Below, piece after piece: positions 1 through 8,011 of a DNA stretch of 28,147 nucleotides; within the stretch, counting starts at the first letter, position 1; each line of letters opens with the position of its first letter. The position numbers were made by a program, and so were the translations under genes. The stretch is from Anaerolineales bacterium UBA6663 (lineage in GTDB: Bacteria > Chloroflexota > Anaerolineae > Anaerolineales > UBA6663): assembly GCA_002455335.1 (NCBI GenBank), contig DKKP01000168.1, positions 824 to 28,970 on the forward strand. The letters are read 5' to 3'. Below the pieces are notes generated by a model. That model had not been told where the DNA came from and did no database searches. It worked only from the letters and a program-made list of their open reading frames with translations.

Positions 1-22
1 GCCTCGATCGCGCGATCGAGGC
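1..22. repeat. 22-bp perfect palindrome at window edge
   Basis: Two 11-base arms, GCCTCGATCGC and its exact reverse complement, meet with no spacer. The palindrome lies 35 bases downstream of the beta-mannosidase stop codon on the minus strand. It could form part of a transcription terminator or be a repeat at the edge of the assembled piece. Any T-run beyond it would lie outside the window. Confidence 0.55.
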
Positions 23-56
23 GTGTCTGTTCCTGCTCGAGCAAAACCCGAGACGG

Positions 57-2525
57 TCAGCTTCCGTAGGTATCGACTACCGAGCGCAGGCGAAGCGCCT
101 GCACCGCCTGGGTGGCCGTCCACCCGGATGGCAACGGGCACGTGATCTCGATCGAACGCCCGGCTGGCAGGTCGAAGTAGTTGTCGCTGAAGACCACGTC
201 GGCATCTTCGAGCGCCACCTCGACCAGCCGCGCGAGTCTGCGCGCCTTGAGCGTGATCGACAGAGTGCCGTTCGCCTCGGCGACGTCGGCCGAGAGCCCC
301 GGATCGCTCAGCAGCAGGTGCTTGGTCGGCACAAAGGTCGCGACCTGTCGCGCCACGCGTGTGTCACCCTGCCAGAGCTCGGCGACGAAGATCGTGTCGC
401 GCCGATTGGCCTCGGTGATGCGATCGGCGAAGTCGAGCATCCGCACAGCCGTGGCGGATTGCGGCGCGACCTGCACCGGCTCCTCGCCCGAGGCCAGTGG
501 TTCACCGCCCAGGGTCTCGAGCGACCAGTTGATCACGCCCGTCTGAGCAGCCAGGCCGTCGTTCGAGACGTACAGGCCCTGCTTGGGCGGCGCGTCCTCG
601 ATCGAGAGCAGCAGCGGCGCGAAGAAGCGACGCGCGGCGTAGTGCAGGGCCTTCCAGCGGCCGAAGTAGTCGAGGCTCGACCACGAGGCCACGGGCCAGC
701 AGTCGTTGAGCTGCCAGTAGATGATCCCGGCCACACGGTCGGGGTGACGACGCCAATGCTCGACGCCGTAGCGGATGCCCTCGGCCTGCAGCGCCAGGCT
801 CAAATACACAAGGCTCTGAAAGTCCTTGGGTAGTTGAAACGTGTCGAGCATCTGCCCGACCATCAGGCTGTTGCCGCTGGCGTTCTTCTGGTGCTGGTCC
901 ATGACGTAGGAGGTCATGTTCCAGTCGGAAGGCTCGGCGTAGGTCTTGATCGTGGCAAGCGGCGGGAGCGCCTGGAAGCCAAACTCGCTCATGAAACGCG
1001 GATACTGATCGCGGTAAGCCGTGAACGGCTTGCGGCCGTGCCAGACGTCCCAGTAGTGGGCGTCACCCTGCTGCTGGCCATTAGGCTTCACAAAGGGCGT
1101 ATCCGACGAGGGCGAAGACGGCCAGTAGCTGTGGTCGGGGTCCTCGGCCGCGACCCAGGCCGGCAGCATGCGATGGAAGAAGTCGTCGTAAGCGGCACGA
1201 AGGTCGTCGAGCGTGTTGCCGGCCATCCAGCCCCACTCGGCCCAGCCCTGCTCTATCTCGTTGTTGCCGCACCACAGCGCCAGGCTGGCGCGATGGCGGA
1301 GCCGGCGGACGTTCTCGGCCACCTCGTGCCGCACGTTCTCGAGGAAGGCGGGGTCGTTGAGCGGATAGACGCTGCAGGCGAAGGTGAAATCCTGCCAGAC
1401 CAGCAGACCAAGCCGATCGCACACATCGTAGAAGCGCTCGTCTTCGTACAGGCCACCGCCCCAGACGCGGAGCATGTTCATGTTTGCAGCCACCGCAGCG
1501 CCGAGCAACTGCTCAAGCTGCGCGATCGTGATCCGCGTCGGGAACGAATCGGTCGGGATCCAGTTGGCGCCCTTGGCCATGATCTTGACCCCGTTGACCA
1601 CGAACTGGAACGACTTACCCCAGGCGTCGGGCTCCTGGCGTAGTTCGAGCGTCCGCAGGCCGATGCGCTTCTCGTTGACGTCGAGTGCGGCGCCGGCCGC
1701 GTCAAGCAGGGTCACCCGGACCGTGTAGAGCGGCTGTTCGCCGTAACCGGCCGGCCACCAGAGCTGCGGCTTGATGAGCAGTGCGATCAACGACGCGCCG
1801 CCGTTGGCGGCGACCTCAGCCTGCTGCGTGACCGTGAGGCCGTCGGGCGCGATCACTTCGAGCCTGGCGCTCAAAGCGCCATCCGCGACGTTTGTGGCGA
1901 TGGCGTTGGCCTCGATCGATACCTCGCCGCCGGACCAGCGCTGGCGCACATGCACATCCTCGAGACGTGCGGCGTAAGCCTCGAGACGCAGGTCCTTCCA
2001 GACCCCGATCGGCGGGAGCTGAGGCCCCCAATCCCAACCGAAGTGACACGGCGCTTTCCGCACATACGGGCCGCCCGGGATCGCCTGCGGCACGCCGACC
2101 ATCGGGCGCACGGCCTGCCTGGCCGCGATGTACTTCACGGTCGAGGCGAAGACGACGCGCAGCGTGTTGGCGCCGGTCTGCAGGAACGGCTTGACGTCCC
2201 ACCGATACTGCCGATACAGGTTCTCGGTCGAGCCGAGCGTGTGCCCGTTGAGCGTAACCGTGGCCAGCGTGTCAAGTCCATCCGCGACAAGGTCGACGTG
2301 GGGCTGCGTCAGCAGGTCGGCGTCGACCGTGAAGCTGCCTTCGTATTCCCAGTCGGCTTCGGCCACCCATTGCACCTTGCGTTCGTTGTCGCCGACGAAG
2401 GGATCGGGGATCAGGCCGGCGGCCAGCAGATCGGTGTGCACGCCGCCGGGCACCTGGGCCGGGATCCAGGCGTCGGTTCCGATCTGGCGCACGCGCCAGG
2501 CGCTGGTGAGAGACTGTTTGTTCAT
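57..2525 (-). CDS. Beta-mannosidase, glycoside hydrolase family 2
   Basis: Expected to remove terminal beta-D-mannose from manno-oligosaccharides (EC 3.2.1.25 family). The 822-residue protein has the GH2 order: N-terminal sugar-binding jelly roll (about 5-165, including HFGWDWGPQ), an Ig-like domain, then a TIM barrel from about 295 with KGANWIP, LRVWGGGLYE and WQDF. The acid/base is Glu423 in CGNNE and the nucleophile is Glu514 in MSEFGFQ. IIYWQLNDCWP and the downstream tryptophan-rich stretch are also typical of beta-mannosidases. No signal peptide is visible, so it probably acts in the cytoplasm on imported oligosaccharides. ATG at 2525 is preferred because MNKQSL is a normal family N-terminus. 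An in-frame TTG at 2585, preceded by GGAGG, would add 20 unlikely residues. An MFS gene of unknown substrate lies further upstream on the same strand. Confidence 0.9.
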   Translation of the reverse strand: MNKQSLTSAWRVRQIGTDAWIPAQVPGGVHTDLLAAGLIPDPFVGDNERKVQWVAEADWEYEGSFTVDADLLTQPHVDLVADGLDTLATVTLNGHTLGSTENLYRQYRWDVKPFLQTGANTLRVVFASTVKYIAARQAVRPMVGVPQAIPGGPYVRKAPCHFGWDWGPQLPPIGVWKDLRLEAYAARLEDVHVRQRWSGGEVSIEANAIATNVADGALSARLEVIAPDGLTVTQQAEVAANGGASLIALLIKPQLWWPAGYGEQPLYTVRVTLLDAAGAALDVNEKRIGLRTLELRQEPDAWGKSFQFVVNGVKIMAKGANWIPTDSFPTRITIAQLEQLLGAAVAANMNMLRVWGGGLYEDERFYDVCDRLGLLVWQDFTFACSVYPLNDPAFLENVRHEVAENVRRLRHRASLALWCGNNEIEQGWAEWGWMAGNTLDDLRAAYDDFFHRMLPAWVAAEDPDHSYWPSSPSSDTPFVKPNGQQQGDAHYWDVWHGRKPFTAYRDQYPRFMSEFGFQALPPLATIKTYAEPSDWNMTSYVMDQHQKNASGNSLMVGQMLDTFQLPKDFQSLVYLSLALQAEGIRYGVEHWRRHPDRVAGIIYWQLNDCWPVASWSSLDYFGRWKALHYAARRFFAPLLLSIEDAPPKQGLYVSNDGLAAQTGVINWSLETLGGEPLASGEEPVQVAPQSATAVRMLDFADRITEANRRDTIFVAELWQGDTRVARQVATFVPTKHLLLSDPGLSADVAEANGTLSITLKARRLARLVEVALEDADVVFSDNYFDLPAGRSIEITCPLPSGWTATQAVQALRLRSVVDTYGS

Positions 2526-2558
2526 AATGGGTTTTGTCCGTGAAGTAGGCTTACCGCC

Positions 2559-2585
2559 ATGATACACCGGTGAGCCGGCAGACAA
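2559..2585 (-). promoter_or_regulatory. Candidate beta-mannosidase promoter
   Basis: On the minus strand TTGTCT (2580-2585) and TATCAT (2559-2564) stand 15 bases apart, 34 bases before the chosen ATG. The -10 is good. The -35 matches four of six positions and the spacer is short, so this is tentative. The rest of the 182-base gap between beta-mannosidase and the methyltransferase shows nothing else recognisable. Confidence 0.25.
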
Positions 2586-2707
2586 AGCCCCTCCGTGTCA
2601 CCGAGAAGCCCATCTGCGAGAACCGCGCAATCTGCGACAAAACGACACTGACAGCGCGTGCATGTACACGGCAACGGACACGCGCCGCTGGAGTCAGCCT
2701 GCGAGGG

Positions 2708-3586
2708 TCAGGCGTCTGAGCCAGTGGCCTCGCGCCCAAAGACCAAAGTCTGATACAGGATCGCGCCAGAGGCCAGCGCCTGCTGGAGCGCGATGCTCCC
2801 GGCTGTGCTCGTGGCGATCGCGGCGTTGAGGCCGAGCCTGCGCCGTAGCCCAAGCAAGCCGCGCGCGAGCGGCCCCGGCAGGGCACGAAGCCTGAGGTGC
2901 GGGGTCAGGTCACGGCGCGTCAGCAAACGCAAGCCGTGGGTCTGGGCACGGCTAACCACGTCGGCGACAGGCATTAGCGATGACGCCAGCCAGCCCGACC
3001 GGTACTCGGCCAGGAGCCTGTGCTCGGGCACGGTGAGGATCCGATCTGCATTGAGGAAGTCGTCGACCAGCAGCAGCCGTCCGCCGGGGCGCAGCACGCG
3101 TGCCGCCTCGCTGAGGTACTTGTCGGCGTCTGGCGCGTGGATGAAGGCCTCGATCGAGAACGCCAGATCGAGCCCGGCATCGGGCAGCGGGAGGCGTAGG
3201 AAATCGCCGACCAGGGCCGTGCAATGCGGGAAGGGCTTCAGGTTGCGCCGGGCCTGTTCGGCCTGGACGGGGCTGAGCGTGACGCCCACAGCCGTAAACG
3301 GCCGATCCATCCGTGGGGCGAGGTAGAGCAACGTGCCGCCTGTGCCGCAGCCGAGGTCGCCGAGCCTTGAGTGCGGCGCAGCCAGACGCCGCGCTTCCTC
3401 GAGCACGAGGTTGTTCGAGTAGCTCAGCGCGGCGTCGAGCGAGGTGACGCCCTCAGCCCAGAGCGAGCGATGGACGGTCTGCGTGCCGCGATCACCGCCA
3501 AACCGGCGAAAAAGCGCCGTGTTGACGTCGTAATAGCGGCGAACCGCGTCTCGATGTTGGTTGGGGTTTGGGTCAGGAACGGTCAC
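2708..3586 (-). CDS. Class I SAM-dependent methyltransferase
   Basis: A 292-residue Rossmann-fold methyltransferase. Motif I is LGDLGCGTGG at 75-84, followed by acidic and hydrophobic motifs (VGDFLRLPLPDAGLD, then SIEAFIHAPD) and the post-motif RVLRPGGRLLLVDD. The N-terminal YYDVNTALFRRFG and HRSLW, together with GVTLSPVQAEQAR, resemble the sterol/tocopherol/geranyl-diphosphate methyltransferase branch (Erg6/SMT-like), so a small lipid or isoprenoid acceptor is plausible but not shown. Translation appears to start at GTG (3584-3586) without a strong Shine-Dalgarno sequence. It lies 101 bases after the zinc-ribbon gene on the same strand, and that gap shows no obvious signal. Confidence 0.75.
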   Translation of the reverse strand: MTVPDPNPNQHRDAVRRYYDVNTALFRRFGGDRGTQTVHRSLWAEGVTSLDAALSYSNNLVLEEARRLAAPHSRLGDLGCGTGGTLLYLAPRMDRPFTAVGVTLSPVQAEQARRNLKPFPHCTALVGDFLRLPLPDAGLDLAFSIEAFIHAPDADKYLSEAARVLRPGGRLLLVDDFLNADRILTVPEHRLLAEYRSGWLASSLMPVADVVSRAQTHGLRLLTRRDLTPHLRLRALPGPLARGLLGLRRRLGLNAAIATSTAGSIALQQALASGAILYQTLVFGREATGSDA

Positions 3587-3687
3587 GGCGGCGACAGCTT
3601 AGCGGCTCCGGCTGAGATCAGGCTGAGACCCGCACGGCTCCACAAGAGCGCCGCCCTTGGCTCACGCTGTGGGCGCTGTGCGACCCT

Positions 3688-4236
3688 CTAAACCCGATAC
3701 GGATCCCGCGCCTGCAGGTAGGCCAGCAGCGTGGCGCGCTGCGGATGATGCTCCAACCAGGCGCGCACGTCACGCGCCCGCGCATAATCCTCGGCGCCGA
3801 AGCGCTCGTGATACAGCCGCTCGAGCGCCTGACGCGCCTCGGCCGCGCGGATGCGATCCTGCCAGGGCTCGGTGAACAGCCAGTTGACCTTGTCCTGTAG
3901 CTTGTGCCGCACGACCGTGTCCCACTCGCCGGAGTCGAACCACACCCCGTTGCAATGGCCGCAGCGCTCCACGTGGAAACGCGCGCCAGGCAGGATGTGA
4001 TAGCGCGTCAGGAAGCGGCGACAGGTCGGACACAGCTTGAGGTTTTGGGTGTCGGCGACCGGCACGTCGTCGATCGTGAGATCGGCCGGTGCCTCGATGT
4101 CCCGTCCGGCGACCCAGGCCAGATACACATTCGAGTCGACCCACACCCCCTGACAACCCGCGCAGCGAAACACAGGCGGATCGTCGGCGCTGAGCACGGG
4201 CGCGCCCAGATCGCGTTGGCAGTTCGGACACAACAT
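3688..4236 (-). CDS. Double zinc-ribbon (TFIIB-type) protein
   Basis: A 182-residue protein with two zinc ribbons. The first uses C3-x2-C6 and C25-x2-C28 (CPNC, CAGC), followed by GVWVDS. The second uses C69-x2-C72 and C92-x2-C95 (CPTC, CGHC), followed by GVWFDSGE. The C-x2-C...C-x2-C-x-G-V-W-x-D pattern is that of the zf-TFIIB family, small bacterial proteins mostly without assigned function. The C-terminal third is helical and charged. The start is supported by GGAGG just before ATG at 4236. It follows the 285-residue gene by 24 bases and is probably cotranscribed with it. Confidence 0.7.
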   Translation of the reverse strand: MLCPNCQRDLGAPVLSADDPPVFRCAGCQGVWVDSNVYLAWVAGRDIEAPADLTIDDVPVADTQNLKLCPTCRRFLTRYHILPGARFHVERCGHCNGVWFDSGEWDTVVRHKLQDKVNWLFTEPWQDRIRAAEARQALERLYHERFGAEDYARARDVRAWLEHHPQRATLLAYLQARDPYRV

Positions 4237-4260
4237 GTTGCCTCCAGTACGTCGACACGG

Positions 4261-5118
4261 TCAGGCCAGCGGCCGCTCCGTCGCTGCCAGGGTGAACCGA
4301 TCGTGATAGGCCAGCACCTCGACCAGATCGGGGTGCACATCGCGCGGGCCGTAGTGTGCCACAGGACGACACACACGATAGCCCGCTGCGGCGTGCTCGT
4401 AGCGCCGCTCCCAGGCTCGATAACGCGACTCACCGGCGCTATCGGGCCACGGGAAGCGCGCCGGCGGGTTCGGCATCGCACAGCGCCAGGGCTTCGGCGT
4501 GAGCCGCGCGCGGAAACAACCCTGCGCCTGGCAGAGCCGGATGTAGAGTGGATCGTTGCTCAGAGTCTGCAGGATGTCGAGCGCATCGGCGCGCTGGGGG
4601 TCGAAGACCTCGTTTGGGATCACGGCGCGTAGACCGCCCGCCGTGCGATAGACGCGCAGCCCAAGAAACGGGTTGCGCTGCGCCCAGGCGCTCAGCCGCT
4701 CGAGCTGCGCCGCGATCGGGTCGACCGGTTTTGCGCCAAACAACCGCCCCAGGGCCCCGGCCAGCCCGCCCGATTCGGGCTGCGTCTCGTCGAGATCGAT
4801 ATCGATGAAGAGCGCCCCAGACGCATTCAGCACGCGCGCCCCGTATTGATTGCGCGTGATCACAGCCGCCTCGCCGCCCGAGCGGGTCTTAATCGTCTCG
4901 AGGATCTCCTCGCGCAGCGGGCGATCGCTGTAGCCATAGCGCTGGAGCGGCTGCCCGCCGCGCAATCTCTGCGCCATCGCCGCGATCCGAGCATCAGCCC
5001 GCGCGCCGGCCTCGGCGACATCTCGCTCCGACCACTCCCAGCACGTCAGCGGGCGTTGGCGCCCGTTCGGCAGCGTGACCTCGATTGTTCGACAGGCCCA
5101 ATAGCGCGGAATCTTCAT
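4261..5118 (-). CDS. Conserved 285-residue protein of unknown function
   Basis: No named function is assigned. The sequence has the feel of a widespread uncharacterised bacterial family. Notable parts are PRYWACRTIE near the N-terminus, TCWEWS, RYGYSDRPLREE at 60-71, a very hydrophobic DxD strand FIDIDLD at 104-110, RVYRTAGGLR at 155-164, and the run FRARLTPKPWRC at 202-213. Cys196, Cys201 and Cys213 could bind metal. The hydrophobic-DxD strand followed 50 residues later by a glycine-rich basic turn is loosely reminiscent of archaeo-eukaryotic primase motifs I and II, although Arg stands where His is expected. It sits 9 bases after the MFS gene and 24 before the zinc-ribbon gene, so a three-gene operon is likely. 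Confidence 0.6.
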   Translation of the reverse strand: MKIPRYWACRTIEVTLPNGRQRPLTCWEWSERDVAEAGARADARIAAMAQRLRGGQPLQRYGYSDRPLREEILETIKTRSGGEAAVITRNQYGARVLNASGALFIDIDLDETQPESGGLAGALGRLFGAKPVDPIAAQLERLSAWAQRNPFLGLRVYRTAGGLRAVIPNEVFDPQRADALDILQTLSNDPLYIRLCQAQGCFRARLTPKPWRCAMPNPPARFPWPDSAGESRYRAWERRYEHAAAGYRVCRPVAHYGPRDVHPDLVEVLAYHDRFTLAATERPLA

Positions 5119-5127
5119 GGATGCCCT

Positions 5128-6333
5128 CTACACCGGCTGTGGCCGGCCACGGCTCAGGCCGATATACAGTACCAGTAACACGAGATACAGCGCAACCAGC
5201 CAGACGGGGATGGCCTCGAGCGAAAACTGGCGCGCCAGGATACCCGCCAGGCCAGGGACCAGCGCCCCACCAAACCCGGCCCCCGAGATCTGCATGCCGA
5301 TCGTGTTCGCCGCAAAGCGATCACCGACCCGGCGGCTTGTATCGGAGACCAGTGCGGGGAAGACCGGCGCGATCGCGAATCCGATCAAGCCGACCGCCGC
5401 AAGGTTGACCCAGGGAAGGGGTGCCAGCCAGAGCATCACGGCGCCCACAAGAGCACCGACCAGGCTGATCAACAGCAGGCGATCGAGCCCGACCCGTTGC
5501 GTGAACAGACCGGCCACGGCCCGGCCAATCGTGAACATCGCCCAGTAGCTTCCGGTGAACAGCCCTGCGGCAGCGGCGTCGACGCCGCGCGACTCGGTCA
5601 GCAACGTATACGCCCAAACCCCCAACGTCACCTCGGCCCCGGCGTAGATCAAGAACAGCCCGATGCTCAGCCACACCCGTGGCTGTCGCAGCGTCTCGCG
5701 GAGCGAGGTCTTGTACTCGGTCAACTTCTTGGGTTGTTCGGTGTCAGCCGGCTCGGCGTGCTGGTTCCACATCGGCAGGGTGACGAGGAAGCTGGCCGCC
5801 AGGACGAGTTGAAACGCCGCCACGGTCAGGTAGCCTGGCCGCCATGCGCTCAGGCTCGACAGGGCCACGGTCATGATGAGCGGACCCAGGGTCACGCCGA
5901 TGCCATAGCTGGCGTGAAGCCATTGCATGAGGCCCTCGCCGAAGTGTGTGGCCACATACGTGTTCAGCCCGGCGTCGATCGCGCCGGCGCCAAGGCCGGC
6001 GCCCACGCCCAGTGAGACCATCATCCACCAGTTCGGCACGAGCGTATAGCCGATCAGGATCGAGCCCGTGAGCGCGCAGCTGGCCGCCAACACCTGACCG
6101 ACGCCAAAGCGCGCGATCAAGCGGCCGCTCAGGAAACTGGAGAGCATATAGCCCGAGGTCGCCGCAATGAGCAACGCGCCGAGCGAGTCCAACGGGATGC
6201 CGAAGCCTGTCCGGATCGTGGGCCAGGCGACACCCAGCAGGCCGTCGGGCATCCCCAACGCGATGAAGGCGATATAGGCCAGGATGATCACGCCAAGTTT
6301 GGATTGGCGCTCAGAACGCGCGACAGAGCTCAT
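5128..6333 (-). CDS. MFS transporter
   Basis: A 401-residue integral membrane protein with about twelve hydrophobic segments and a central charged loop (about 205-225), the normal MFS 6+6 arrangement. SGRLIARFG after TM2 is the cytoplasmic MFS motif region. GMPDGLLGVAWPTIR in TM1 and GLNTYVATHFG in TM4-5 resemble the FucP/YbjJ-like sugar-transporter branch, so a sugar or related solute is possible, but the substrate is unknown. ATG is at 6333, with AAGGAGA unusually far upstream (about 13 bases). It is divergent from the PadR gene and is the first gene of a probable operon with the two genes after it. Confidence 0.8.
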   Translation of the reverse strand: MSSVARSERQSKLGVIILAYIAFIALGMPDGLLGVAWPTIRTGFGIPLDSLGALLIAATSGYMLSSFLSGRLIARFGVGQVLAASCALTGSILIGYTLVPNWWMMVSLGVGAGLGAGAIDAGLNTYVATHFGEGLMQWLHASYGIGVTLGPLIMTVALSSLSAWRPGYLTVAAFQLVLAASFLVTLPMWNQHAEPADTEQPKKLTEYKTSLRETLRQPRVWLSIGLFLIYAGAEVTLGVWAYTLLTESRGVDAAAAGLFTGSYWAMFTIGRAVAGLFTQRVGLDRLLLISLVGALVGAVMLWLAPLPWVNLAAVGLIGFAIAPVFPALVSDTSRRVGDRFAANTIGMQISGAGFGGALVPGLAGILARQFSLEAIPVWLVALYLVLLVLYIGLSRGRPQPV

Positions 6334-6515
6334 AGCCGTAGGTGTTCTCCTTTTGCGAGACGTGAACTGGCAGTGTATCCGAGGACGACACCACGCGCCG
6401 CCGTGAAAATCGACTGTCGGAACAGATGAGTTGTCACCCCGGTTCAGGCGTGGTGCTCAATCAGCCAGAACCGGCAATCGGCGCCCGCGCAAAATCGAGG
6501 GCAGACTCATATGCC

Positions 6516-6535
6516 ATATGTGGTATAATACAAAT
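6516..6535 (+). promoter_or_regulatory. padR promoter -10 with overlapping PadR-type operator
   Basis: TATAAT at 6524-6529 is a perfect -10 with an extended TG one base ahead (6521-6522), 25 bases before the PadR ATG; no good -35 is seen. It lies inside an inverted repeat ATATGT-N8-ACAAAT with 5 of 6 arm bases matching, close to the ATGT-N8-ACAT pattern known for PadR family operators. Two CATATG hexamers lie at its left edge (6509-6521). Autorepression by the adjacent PadR protein is the natural inference. The divergent MFS gene could share control. Confidence 0.5.
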
Positions 6536-6553
6536 GGAATACACGGAGCAGAG

Positions 6554-7141
6554 ATGTCACTCAAACACGCCATCCTTGGATTTCTGGCGATTCGCCCGCT
6601 GACAGGCTATGACCTGAAGAAGGCCTTCGACAACTCAGTCAGTCACTTCTGGCCGGCCACACAGAGCCAGATCTACCGCACCCTGACCGAGCTCGATACG
6701 GCCGGGCTCGTGACAAAGGAGGTCATCGCGCGCGACGAACGGCTCGACATGAAGATCTACCACCTCGCTGAGGCGGGGCGCATCGAGCTGCAACGCTGGT
6801 TGAGCGCGCCGGTGCCAGAGCCCGACACGCGCGAGCCGATGCTGATCCAGCTGTTCTTTGGCAGTCTTGTGCCCGATGAGGCCCTGGCCGGCGTCATCGA
6901 GGATCGCATTCGCGAGGTCGAGGAACGGCTCGAGCTCTTCGGTGCGCTCTATACGGCCTCACTAGAAAGCCGCACAGCCGACACTGACGGGCGGGCGTTC
7001 TTCATGAGCATGCTGACGCTGGAATATGCCCTGATGCTGCATGCCAATGGCCTGAGCTGGGTCAAGAGCGCACTGGCGCGGATCCGCGTCGGGGATTACA
7101 CCCCTACGCCTCTCGCGGCGCTCCTTGGAGAGGAACGATGA
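6554..7141 (+). CDS. PadR family transcriptional regulator
   Basis: A 195-residue repressor-type protein. Residues 1-85 form the PadR winged helix (LKHAILGFLAIRPLTGYDLKK, then SQIYRTLTELDTAGLV and the beta wing), followed by a long helical C-terminal dimerisation domain (PadR_C, Vir-like). ATG at 6554 is chosen because the family normally begins MSLKHAILGFL and GGAG lies 5 bases before it. Codons further upstream read through the promoter. The stop overlaps the next gene by ATGA, indicating translational coupling to the CPBP protease gene. The ligand is unknown; family members often sense phenolics or other toxic small molecules. Confidence 0.88.
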   Translation: MSLKHAILGFLAIRPLTGYDLKKAFDNSVSHFWPATQSQIYRTLTELDTAGLVTKEVIARDERLDMKIYHLAEAGRIELQRWLSAPVPEPDTREPMLIQLFFGSLVPDEALAGVIEDRIREVEERLELFGALYTASLESRTADTDGRAFFMSMLTLEYALMLHANGLSWVKSALARIRVGDYTPTPLAALLGEER

Positions 7142-7965
7142 AACCTGCAACACGCAATATCGTGATCTTCGCCTTGATCGTCCTGACCTGCGGCTTTGTC
7201 GGGATCGCGGTCGATCAGGTGCTCGTGCCCGCCAGCCGGATGGAGGGCCTGGGCGTCTTGATCTGGCTGATCAGCCCGCTGGTCGCGAGCCTGCTCCTGC
7301 GCGCCTTTGGCGGCGACGGATGGCGCGACTTCGGCCTCGGCCTCGGCCAAACGCCCTACTGGCCGGCTTACCTGGCCGCTATGCTGATCCCGTTTGCGAC
7401 GACGCTCCTGGTCCTTGGCCCGGCGCTGGGCTTTGGCGCCGTCACGGCGACCCTGCCTGCCGGTGGATACGAAGCGCTTCTGGCCGTCTTTGGCGTCGCC
7501 TTCGCCGGGTCGGCGGTCAAGAACCTCTTCGAGGAGTTCGCCTGGCGCGGCTATCTCACGCCGCGGCTCGACGCGCTTCAGGTGCGGCCGGTCATCGGCT
7601 GGGCCGTGACAGGCCTGATCTGGGCGAGCTGGCACATCCCGTACTACTTCTACTTCCTCGATCCGGAGACGCTGGCCAGCCAGACCAGCCTGAGCCCGAT
7701 CGGCCTGATCGGCCTGGCGCTTGTCCTGTTGCCGCTGCAGTCGATCGCATACAGTGAGCTGCGCCTGCGGAGCGGCTCGGTCTGGCCGGCCTGGCTGCTT
7801 CACACCGTGGCCAACGCCCTGGCGGCGGCGTTGTTCCTCAGCGGCGCGGTGTCTGTGCCGGGAGGGCTCGGCGTGCTGCTCTCGCCCGGCACCGAGGGCG
7901 TGCTGTACAGCGTGGTGATGGGCCTGTTCGGGCTGGCGCTGTGGCGGACCCGAACGCGCCCATGA
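7138..7965 (+). CDS. CPBP family intramembrane glutamic/CAAX-type protease
   Basis: A 275-residue membrane protein with about eight hydrophobic segments. The three Abi/CPBP motifs are present in order: EExxxR as FEEFAWR (Glu132, Glu133, Arg137), WxxxH as WASWH (His166), and HxxxN as HTVAN (His222, Asn226). The family includes Rce1-like prenyl-protein proteases and bacteriocin self-immunity proteins; its bacterial substrates are mostly unknown. GGAGAGGA precedes the ATG, and the start overlaps the padR stop codon. Control by the upstream PadR protein is likely because the pair is transcribed together. Confidence 0.85.
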   Translation: MKPATRNIVIFALIVLTCGFVGIAVDQVLVPASRMEGLGVLIWLISPLVASLLLRAFGGDGWRDFGLGLGQTPYWPAYLAAMLIPFATTLLVLGPALGFGAVTATLPAGGYEALLAVFGVAFAGSAVKNLFEEFAWRGYLTPRLDALQVRPVIGWAVTGLIWASWHIPYYFYFLDPETLASQTSLSPIGLIGLALVLLPLQSIAYSELRLRSGSVWPAWLLHTVANALAAALFLSGAVSVPGGLGVLLSPGTEGVLYSVVMGLFGLALWRTRTRP

Positions 7966-8011
7966 TGTTCATCACTAGACGCTGAACCGGGCCCGCGCCT
8001 ACCCTCAAGCC

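Noticed and set aside
834..1643. Long open frames antisense to beta-mannosidase and other genes.
   Set aside because: They mirror high-GC codon bias of the real genes and carry no recognisable domain or ribosome site.
2526..2585. A longer beta-mannosidase starting at TTG 2585.
   Set aside because: The 20 extra residues do not look like the family N-terminus and the stretch carries a candidate promoter.
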